This document shows positions 58,414 to 64,000 of a DNA stretch of 64,000 nucleotides, piece by piece. The notes under the pieces were generated by a model. It was given only the letters and a program-made list of their open reading frames with translations. It had not been told where the DNA came from and did no database searches. The stretch covers positions 3,038,001 through 3,102,000 of the forward strand of contig OZ241919.1 of NCBI GenBank assembly GCA_965203835.1. The letters are read 5' to 3'. Made by a program: the position numbers and the translations under genes. The stretch is from CBDCFV01 sp965203835 (GTDB lineage Bacteria; Chloroflexota; Dehalococcoidia; Lucifugimonadales; UBA3495). Position 1 is the stretch's first letter; each line of letters opens with the position of its first letter.

Positions 58414-59619
58414 ATGACTACCGCGCTGAACGATATAACAGTTGTAGACCTTACCCGTACCCTGGCAGGCCCCTTCTGCACACAAATGCTGGGGGACATG
58501 GGCGCCGACGTCATCAAAATCGAGGAGCCGAATCTCGGCGACGAGACACGCTCCTGGACACCTTTCTGGAACGAAGAAGGGACCCAGTTCCTGTCGTTCA
58601 ACCGCAACAAGCGCAGCCTGAGCATCAACCTCAAGGAAAAAGAGGCGGTGGACATCGTGCTGGGGTTGGCCGCCAAGGCGGACGTGATGATCGAGAGCTT
58701 CCGGGCAGGGGCACTGGACCGGATGGGGCTGGGTTACGACGCGGTGCGGGCCATCAACCCGGGAATAGTCTACTGCTCCGTTTCGGGCTATGGCCGCACC
58801 GGGCCGATGGCCGACAAGCCGGGGTACGACCTCATAATCCAAGCCTATAGCGGCTTGATGAACCTGACCGGAGAACCCGACGGGATGCCGTTACGGGTCG
58901 GTTTCTCCTTGGTGGACCTGTTCACCGGCATGATGGCCTATGGCTCCATCATGACGGCGCTGCACCACAAGCAGAAAACGGGTGAAGGGCAACGGATAGA
59001 GGCGGCCCTGTTGGACGGTCAGGTCGCCACCATGAGCTACCACGCGACGGGATACTTGGCGACGGGAGTGGAGCCGAAGCGATTGGGTTCCGGGCATCCA
59101 AGCCTGGTGCCCTACCAGAGTTTCCCGGCGTCCGACGGGTACTTCATCCTTGGATGCGGCAACCAGGGATTGTGGGAGCGCCTCTGCCGGGGCATCGGCA
59201 GGACCGACCTGCTCGAAGACCCCAGGTTCACAAGCAATACGGCCAGGGTGGAACACCGCGCCGAATGCGTGGACGTGCTGAGCGAGATATTCCAGGCCAA
59301 CACGGTGGCCCACTGGGTGGACGTCATATCCGACGCCGGGGTGCCCTGCGGTCCCATCAACCGGGTACCCCAGGTTATCGAGGACGCGCAGGTCAACGCA
59401 CGCAATATGATCGTGGACATGCCGCATCCCAGGGTGCCCGACTTGAGGGTACCCGGCTCTCCCCTCAAGCTCGCCGAGACCCCTCCCAGCATCCGCCGCC
59501 CACCTCCCATGCTGGGCCAGCACAACGAAGAGATTCTGGCTGAGTGCGGCTACGACGGGCAGCAAATTGAGAAGCTGAGGCAAAAGGGAGTTATCGGGGT
59601 TAGCGACAACGGGCCCTAG
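58414..59619 (+). CDS. CaiB/BaiF family (class III) CoA transferase
   Basis: A 401-aa class III CoA transferase. VVDLTRTLAGPFCTQMLGDM, GADVIKIEEPNLGDETR, FNRNKRSLSINLK, and the catalytic Asp in KPGYDLIIQAYSGLM (near 139) are all present. It moves CoA between carboxylic acids, often to activate a substrate for breakdown. Its partner substrate is unknown; the RraA-like gene upstream may act on the same acid. Confidence 0.94.
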   Translation: MTTALNDITVVDLTRTLAGPFCTQMLGDMGADVIKIEEPNLGDETRSWTPFWNEEGTQFLSFNRNKRSLSINLKEKEAVDIVLGLAAKADVMIESFRAGALDRMGLGYDAVRAINPGIVYCSVSGYGRTGPMADKPGYDLIIQAYSGLMNLTGEPDGMPLRVGFSLVDLFTGMMAYGSIMTALHHKQKTGEGQRIEAALLDGQVATMSYHATGYLATGVEPKRLGSGHPSLVPYQSFPASDGYFILGCGNQGLWERLCRGIGRTDLLEDPRFTSNTARVEHRAECVDVLSEIFQANTVAHWVDVISDAGVPCGPINRVPQVIEDAQVNARNMIVDMPHPRVPDLRVPGSPLKLAETPPSIRRPPPMLGQHNEEILAECGYDGQQIEKLRQKGVIGVSDNGP

Positions 59620-59703
59620 TCCTACGGATAGAGTCTGCGGTTAACCCCAGGACCTAAACAGGAAGGACCCTTTGCGTTATGCCACATCGCCAAAGGAGCG
59701 TTG

Positions 59704-60438
59704 GTGTCTGAAAAAAAGAAAGTAAGGCTGGTCCACACGTCGGACCTGCACATCGGAGACCATTCGGGGCATCCTATGGCCGATTGCGCCTTGCGGGCGG
59801 TGGTGGAAGCAACGCCACGCTTGGGGGGTAACGTTCTGTTGCTGGCGGGGGATATTTTCGACAACGCCCGGGTTTCCGACGGTGTGATTGAGGAATTCGT
59901 CCAGGAAATCGGGCGTCTGGGATCCTGCGCGGCGGTGATACTTCCCGGCAACCACGACCTGTACCACGACGGTTCCGTTTACCTGCGGACGCCGTTCCGC
60001 AACAAGCCGGACAACCTGCACATAATCACCCAAGCGGATGGAGAGACCATCACCTTCCCGGAGTTGACCTTGAAGGTGTGGGGAAGGGCAATGCCAAGCC
60101 ACACGCCGGACTTTCATCCCCTCGAAGGAATGCCGCCCAATGGGGACGGAAGTTGGCTGGTGGCATTGGCCCACGGCCATTTCCACTTTGACGACGACCT
60201 GGACCGCCGCTCGTCCCCAATCTACCCGGCGGAAGTGGCGAACGCCCCGTGCGACTACTTGGCGCTGGGGCACTGGGACCGCCATGCGGACGTCTCCCAA
60301 GGGGGCGTTACGGCAGTCTATTCGGGCACCGCTCGCGGTTGGTTGCAAAGCAAACCCTTGGGAAGCGTGACCGTAGTGGACCTGGACCCGGAAACCGGGG
60401 TGTCCTGGAGGCAGGCCGACCTTTCGGCTGCGATTTAA
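59704..60438 (+). CDS. Metallophosphoesterase (SbcD/Mre11-like calcineurin fold)
   Basis: A 244-aa phosphoesterase with the whole dinuclear metal set: HTSDLHIGDHSG, LAGDIFDNARV, LPGNHDLYH, ALAHGHFHFDDD and LALGHWDRHAD. Similar proteins are annotated as DNA-repair exonuclease SbcD family, but there is no SbcC partner or capping domain here, so the substrate may be a nucleotide or phosphodiester. GTG 59704 fits the AAGGAG ribosome site better than TTG 59701. Confidence 0.9.
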   Translation: MSEKKKVRLVHTSDLHIGDHSGHPMADCALRAVVEATPRLGGNVLLLAGDIFDNARVSDGVIEEFVQEIGRLGSCAAVILPGNHDLYHDGSVYLRTPFRNKPDNLHIITQADGETITFPELTLKVWGRAMPSHTPDFHPLEGMPPNGDGSWLVALAHGHFHFDDDLDRRSSPIYPAEVANAPCDYLALGHWDRHADVSQGGVTAVYSGTARGWLQSKPLGSVTVVDLDPETGVSWRQADLSAAI

Positions 60439-60453
60439 CCGCCGTAGTCGTCG

Positions 60454-60472
60454 TTCCCGGCTTGAACCGGAA
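60454..60472. repeat. Dispersed short palindrome, copy 5
   Basis: TTCCCGG-CTTGAA-CCGGAA, flanked by GTCG and TACC; a related member of the palindrome set, between the phosphoesterase and amidase-like genes. Confidence 0.6.
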
Positions 60473-60561
60473 TACCACCTTTTTTCGATAGACATAGAAA
60501 GCGCCTCGTTCGCCATGATTGAAAATGGGGAGTGGAGGCGCAAGATTTGGAGGCGTTCAAG

Positions 60562-61440
60562 ATGCAAAAGCTGAGCAGGGAGCACAAGATATACGTACTG
60601 GAGCCTGGCGCGGCTCCCGCAATGACAATCGACTCCGGTGAAGAATTCATCATAGAGACTTGGGACGCCTTCGAGGGCGAGCGGGACCCGTCGGTCATCG
60701 ACGCCCGCTCGTTGAAAGGCCCGGCCATCGGCCCCATCTACGTCAATGGCGCGGAGCCGGGGGACGCCTTGAAAATCGACTTCATCAGCATCACTCCCAA
60801 GGAGACCGCCGCCCACATGGTCATGCCGGGCCGGGGGTTCCTGGACGAGGAGTTCACCGAAGCCTATCCCACGATCATAGAGCTGAAGGACGGCCACGCG
60901 GTCCTGCCCAGCGGCATAAAGTTGCCGCTGAACCCATCAATGGGCTTGGTTGCGACCACCCCGACTTATCCGCAAAACACTGCCAGCGACAGCGGCCCCT
61001 ACGGCGGCGACATTGACCTGAAAGAACTGGTCGAAGGAAGCACCCTGTACCTTCCCGTCTTCGTGCCCGGCGGCCTGCTGGCAATGGGGGACTGCCACGC
61101 CGTTGTGGGCGACGGCGCAGTGGCCGGGACCGGGGCTGAGTGCTCTGCCGACGCCCACGTCAGGGTCACCGTGGAGAAAGGGATGAACATTGCCGGGCCC
61201 AGGGCGATAACCCCTGACTACTTCGTAATCCTGTCCCACGGCGAAGACCTGGGACCGGCCATGCGTCAGTCGGTACGGGACATGGTGGAATTTCTTGTGA
61301 CGGAGAAAGGAATGAAACCCTACGACGCCTACACGCTGCTCAGCGTAGCCGGAGACGTGCGCGTTTCACGCACATTCAGGCCCATAAGCCCGGTAAAAAT
61401 GATGCTGTCCCGGCAGGCGTTGGCGCAGGTGGGTAGATGA
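60562..61440 (+). CDS. Acetamidase/formamidase family protein
   Basis: A 292-aa FmdA/AmdA-family amidase, releasing ammonia from short amides. GPAIGPIYVNGAEPGDALKI, GGDIDLKELVEGSTLYLPVF and GGLLAMGDCHAVVGDGAVAG are the family's metal and substrate blocks, the last with the DxHxxxGDGE-like motif. ATG 60562 has GGAGG 8 bases upstream. Could supply nitrogen together with the amidase at 53059. Confidence 0.9.
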   Translation: MQKLSREHKIYVLEPGAAPAMTIDSGEEFIIETWDAFEGERDPSVIDARSLKGPAIGPIYVNGAEPGDALKIDFISITPKETAAHMVMPGRGFLDEEFTEAYPTIIELKDGHAVLPSGIKLPLNPSMGLVATTPTYPQNTASDSGPYGGDIDLKELVEGSTLYLPVFVPGGLLAMGDCHAVVGDGAVAGTGAECSADAHVRVTVEKGMNIAGPRAITPDYFVILSHGEDLGPAMRQSVRDMVEFLVTEKGMKPYDAYTLLSVAGDVRVSRTFRPISPVKMMLSRQALAQVGR

Positions 61441-61461
61441 ATCTGCTCTGACTGCCGCAGT

Positions 61462-61680
61462 TTACCCGGCAGTCGCGCGTTGCCTCATTTTTTCCAAGAA
61501 CGGGGCAAGGACCTTGGAGGCGCCCATTAGCTCGAAGCCAACCGGGTCAAGGTCTGCTTCACTCTTGAAGTCAACGACCAAGCCGGGATATTTTTCACAG
61601 CTAGACGAGGTTTCGATGGTCTCGCCAGTCCGCACCCAGAGAATGTCGAACTCTTCGTCGTAACTAACCTTGAGGGGCAT
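61462..61680 (-). CDS. DUF2283 protein, orphan copy (antitoxin-like)
   Basis: A 72-aa DUF2283 protein (KVSYDEEFDILWVRTGE, DPVGFELMGASKVLAPFL). Its last 20 residues are identical or nearly so to the copy at 61829. The upstream DUF4258 partner is missing: a 132-bp repeat (61695-61826) follows in place. So this is the remnant of a duplicated pair that lost its toxin-like gene. Confidence 0.8.
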   Translation of the reverse strand: MPLKVSYDEEFDILWVRTGETIETSSSCEKYPGLVVDFKSEADLDPVGFELMGASKVLAPFLEKMRQRATAG

Positions 61681-61694
61681 CTCTCACCTCGTCA

Positions 61695-61826
61695 CGGAGC
61701 CTTGGCTCACCCGATCATTACTTACAACGACAATCGCACTGTCAACGGGCCAATAGAGGACGCAGGCTGTAATTGCCGACTCCGGATCATGTAACCGAAT
61801 AGCCCCCGTCCACCGTAATCACCGCG
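61695..61826. repeat. Direct repeat, copy A (includes remnant of an SDR 3' end)
   Basis: 132 bp matching 62391-62522 with eight mismatches by eye. The right part encodes, on the minus strand, VITVDGGYSV-stop, the end of the SDR at 62483, but has no gene attached. It marks a tandem duplication. Confidence 0.88.
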
Positions 61827-61828
61827 GT

Positions 61829-62047
61829 TTACCCGGCAGTCGCGCGTTGCCTCATTTTTTCCAAGAATGGGGCAAGCAACTTGGCGGCTCCAAGTAGCTC
61901 GAAGCCAACAACGTCAAAGCCGTCTTCCTTCCCGAAATCCACAATCAGGATCTCATCATCCTCAATGGAAGAAGACGTTTGGATGACATGACCAGTCCGA
62001 ATCGTCAGAGCGTCAACCTCTGCGTCATACTTGACTATTAGGGACAT
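61829..62047 (-). CDS. DUF2283 protein paired with DUF4258 (antitoxin-like)
   Basis: A 72-aa DUF2283 protein (SLIVKYDAEVDALTIRTG, FDVVGFELLGAAKLLAPFLE). DUF2283 genes commonly sit next to DUF4258 genes and are thought to be antitoxin-like. The start at 62047 lies inside the DUF4258 gene, overlapping by 23 bases, with GAGG upstream. Paralogue of 61462. Confidence 0.82.
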   Translation of the reverse strand: MSLIVKYDAEVDALTIRTGHVIQTSSSIEDDEILIVDFGKEDGFDVVGFELLGAAKLLAPFLEKMRQRATAG

Positions 62048-62372
62048 CTCTAACCTCGTCAAAAAAGTCGGCTTGCCCCCGCATGTGTCTATCATACCGC
62101 TCAGTCCCGCGGGTGTCGAAGTACACTGTGACAATCCGTTCATCATCCGCCGACACCGCTATCATCAACAACTGGCTACGATCTTCAACGTGCCCCCAGT
62201 AGTTCATTGACTGGCGTCGGTCGTTCCACCTTCTCGCTACCCAATTTTCCAGCACGTTAACGACCCACGTTATCCTGATGCCTCGGTCCTCAATCTGGTC
62301 TACGGAGTGGTTCGTCAGGGTCCGTCTCTTGCCATCGGCGACGATTACATCGGGTTCCCACCTATACCCCAT
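62025..62372 (-). CDS. DUF4258-like protein (toxin-like)
   Basis: A 115-aa protein: LTNHSVDQIEDRGIRITWVV at the start, as in the DUF4258 H-x(n)-R-x-I pattern, then LLMIAVSADDERIVTVYFDTR. DUF4258 is a RelE-like toxin-related family, usually with an adjacent DUF2283 or similar antitoxin. The gene comes first in the pair, toxin before antitoxin, and overlaps it. Confidence 0.75.
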   Translation of the reverse strand: MGYRWEPDVIVADGKRRTLTNHSVDQIEDRGIRITWVVNVLENWVARRWNDRRQSMNYWGHVEDRSQLLMIAVSADDERIVTVYFDTRGTERYDRHMRGQADFFDEVRDVPNSQV

Positions 62373-62390
62373 GCGGAGTCCTTCCCCGCA

Positions 62391-62522
62391 CGGAGCATTG
62401 GCTTAACCGATCAGTACTTACAACGACAATCGCACCGTCAAGGGGCCAATAGAGGACGCAGGCTGTAATTGCCGACTCCGGATCATGTAACCGAATACCC
62501 CCCGTCCACCGTAATAACCGCG
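62391..62522. repeat. Direct repeat, copy B (true 3' end of the SDR and its downstream region)
   Basis: The parental copy of the 132-bp repeat at 61695; it spans the last codons and stop of the SDR at 62483 and about 90 bp downstream. Confidence 0.88.
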
Positions 62523-63256
62523 CCGGTAACGTAGTCCGACGCTGCGCTGGAGAGGAAGATTGCCGCGCCTTGCAGTTCCTCCGGCTCGCCCCAGCGGCCG
62601 TAGGGGATTCGGCGGCTGATGAGGTCGTAGCGCTCCGGTTGGGTCGCAGGTACGGCGGCGGTGAGGTCGGTCATAAACCAGCCGGGAAGGATGGCGTTGG
62701 ACTGGATGTTGTCCTTGGCCCACGCCACCGCCAGGCTCTTGGACAATTGCACAATGCCGCCCTTGCTGGCTGAGTAGGGTGCCCCGCTGCCGCCGCCCCC
62801 GAAGATGGAGAACATGGAACCGATGTTGACTATCTTGCCCCCGCCTTGCTCCTTCATGTGGGGATAGACGGCCCTGGAGGCCAGGAAAGCGGCACGCAGG
62901 TTGACGTCCAGCACTTGGTCCCATTCCCCCGTTTCCAGGTCTTGGGGTTCCTTGCGCACCGTCATACCGGCGTTGTTTATCAGGATGTCGACCCTGCCGA
63001 AAGTCTCTATGGTACGGGATACCATTCGCAAAATGTCCGCTTCCTGGATGACATCCACCTCAAGCCCGACTACCCTCACACCCAGGGCTTCGATCTCGGC
63101 ACAGGCTTGGGACGTCTTTTCCGTGTTTCGGGCCGCGACGACAATATCCGCTCCCGCCCCGGCCAAACCCAAGGCCATGGCGAGGCCCAAGCCGCCGTTG
63201 CCTCCGGTGACTATGGCGACCCGACCGGTCAGGTCGAACATCTGGCTTGCTTTCAT
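62483..63256 (-). CDS. Short-chain dehydrogenase/reductase (KduD/Gdh-like)
   Basis: A 257-aa classical SDR: TGGNGGLGLAMALGLA cofactor site, ILINNAG near 95, catalytic YSASK near 163 with SMFSIFGGGGSG just before it, and DYVTGAVITVDGGYSV at the end. Arg in VVAARNTEK after strand 2 suggests NADP(H). Start ATGA overlaps the stop of the upstream HEPN-like gene, so the two are coupled. Substrate unknown. Confidence 0.93.
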   Translation of the reverse strand: MKASQMFDLTGRVAIVTGGNGGLGLAMALGLAGAGADIVVAARNTEKTSQACAEIEALGVRVVGLEVDVIQEADILRMVSRTIETFGRVDILINNAGMTVRKEPQDLETGEWDQVLDVNLRAAFLASRAVYPHMKEQGGGKIVNIGSMFSIFGGGGSGAPYSASKGGIVQLSKSLAVAWAKDNIQSNAILPGWFMTDLTAAVPATQPERYDLISRRIPYGRWGEPEELQGAAIFLSSAASDYVTGAVITVDGGYSVT

Positions 63257-63648
63257 TCCGGCCCGTCCAGTGTCGTAAGCGGCTCCAGCAACTCTAGCAA
63301 CTCCTCAACGGCGCTCAAGTCCGCCCTGATAGCATCGTCGGCCAAATGGATTCCACGCGAGTAATAGTTACCGTGCAGGTCATTGGCTCGGCCCCGTAGG
63401 TCGCGCAGGCGGTCGTTGCCAGTCAACCTGCTGGCTTCGTTCAGTACGAAGTTGAAACCGGCGTGGGTTTCGTACACCCAGCCTTGGCATAGCGCCGCAG
63501 CCTTCGCCATGTGCGCCGCAGCCCCCCAACCCTTTTCAGACGCCTGATGCAGATCGCCGGCATCCAAGTATTCCCAGCCCTTTGACAGAAACGCGCGGGA
63601 TTGATTTTTGTAATCGGATACCTCTTCAAAGTTAACGACGGTCATCAC
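63253..63648 (-). CDS. PaREP1/HEPN-like helical protein, copy 4
   Basis: A 131-aa all-helical protein: YKNQSRAFLSKGWEYLDAGD, then QASEKGWGAAAHMAKAAALC, then DLHGNYYSRGIHLADD and VEELLELLEPL. It is closest to the copy at 37576, and like that one is joined to an SDR gene (here ATGA-coupled, there tail-to-tail). Confidence 0.75.
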   Translation of the reverse strand: MMTVVNFEEVSDYKNQSRAFLSKGWEYLDAGDLHQASEKGWGAAAHMAKAAALCQGWVYETHAGFNFVLNEASRLTGNDRLRDLRGRANDLHGNYYSRGIHLADDAIRADLSAVEELLELLEPLTTLDGPE

Positions 63649-63676
63649 TCTTTCCCTGATTTTCGCCTGGTATGAG

Positions 63677-64000
63677 TCAGTCGCTGAACTGGGGCAGCAC
63701 CTTGCTGCCGAACACTCTCAGCGAGTTCTCCACCTGCTCAGCAGTCAACTCGCCCACGTTGAAGTTGAGCATCAGGTTGCGGACGCCCGCCTCCTTCAAC
63801 TGGTGGATTCCCTCGGCCACCGTCTCCGGGGTGCCGGCCAGGAAGGCGTGCTCCACGTACTCCGCCGGGAACCGGGGGGTATCAATCTCCTCCTGGGGCA
63901 CGCCGCCGGGGTTATACATGACGCGCGCGTCCATCAAGTGCTTGCGGTAGCGGCCGAGACCCTCTGAAGCGATGGCTACGGCTTCCTCGTCGCTGTCGCG
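63677..64000 (-). CDS. LLM-class flavin-dependent oxidoreductase, N-terminal part outside window
   Basis: The frame is open to the right edge, with the last 108 residues inside. RYRKHLMDARVMYNPGGVP, AFLAGTPETVAEGIHQLKEA and RNLMLNFNVGELTAEQVENS are the C-terminal end of a luciferase-like oxidoreductase, where GTPETVAEGI is the typical gSPetv-type block. Probably first gene of the HEPN-SDR unit. Confidence 0.88.
   Translation of the reverse strand, partial: RDSDEEAVAIASEGLGRYRKHLMDARVMYNPGGVPQEEIDTPRFPAEYVEHAFLAGTPETVAEGIHQLKEAGVRNLMLNFNVGELTAEQVENSLRVFGSKVLPQFSD

Noticed and set aside
59677..60897. 406-codon minus-strand frame opposite the phosphoesterase and formamidase genes
   Set aside because: Antisense to two genes with intact catalytic motifs.

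Overview
The window looks like a chromosomal segment of an uncultured, GC-rich Chloroflexota bacterium, most likely from the Dehalococcoidia/SAR202 side of the phylum. The pointers are a lipoprotein solute-binding protein with the VEKEV/REVPVEK linker common in that phylum, an acVLRF1-type release factor (a family named for Actinobacteria and Chloroflexi), a fused siroheme decarboxylase, a nickel superoxide dismutase, and a catabolic end rich in luciferase-like monooxygenases, CaiB-type CoA transferases, SDRs and amidases. This taxonomic reading is inference; no rRNA, tRNA, CRISPR array or replication origin was seen.

Layout. 1-9.6 kb: a peptide-type ABC transporter (permease cut by the left edge, binding protein), an amidohydrolase, a tail-anchored coiled-coil repeat protein, an MFS exporter, aconitase and a Uma2 nuclease. 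9.8-19.3 kb: one long plus-strand run for tetrapyrrole synthesis (regulator, fused ahbA-ahbB, precorrin-2 dehydrogenase, hemC, cobA-hemD fusion, hemB, hemL). It is interleaved with a nucleotidyltransferase-HEPN protein, a PD-(D/E)XK/RelE-like pair and a PaREP1/HEPN gene. hemE is absent and a siroheme decarboxylase is present, which fits the siroheme route to heme. 19.3-21.3 kb: a stress block with hspR, a 63-aa ORF, hsp20 and sodN, with two back-to-back sigma70-like promoters over GATATA dyads and a strong terminator.

21.5-33.5 kb: ilvD, a DUF262/HEPN two-gene module, tldD - retropepsin-like protease - tldE, an enoyl-CoA hydratase, and an overlapping pair made of mutS2 and a VLRF1-type peptidyl-tRNA hydrolase. 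That pair reads as a ribosome-rescue operon and is the most interesting arrangement here. 33.6-36.1 kb: an IS701-type insertion with a CTAA target duplication, sitting in the last codons of a sulfopyruvate decarboxylase-like beta-subunit gene. 36.2-43.8 kb: an SDR, two HEPN-like genes, zinc-ribbon RDD and PrsW-like membrane proteins, an HMG-CoA-lyase-like enzyme, PhzF and DinB-like proteins.

43.8-64 kb: catabolic and accessory genes (flavin monooxygenase, BNR-repeat protein, ComF, Nudix, MmgE/PrpD, ribokinase, gamma-glutamyltransferase, a frameshifted CodA-like deaminase, amidase, LLM oxidoreductases, a membrane-tethered sulfite-oxidase-like enzyme, RraA-like, CaiB, metallophosphoesterase, formamidase). 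They are followed by a tandemly duplicated DUF2283/DUF4258 toxin-antitoxin-like locus, an SDR and another PaREP1/HEPN gene. Short palindromic repeats (TTCCCGC..GCGGGAA type) recur in five intergenic places. No gene-free stretch exceeds 300 bases; the longest (57326-57620) holds two of these palindromes and a weak promoter.
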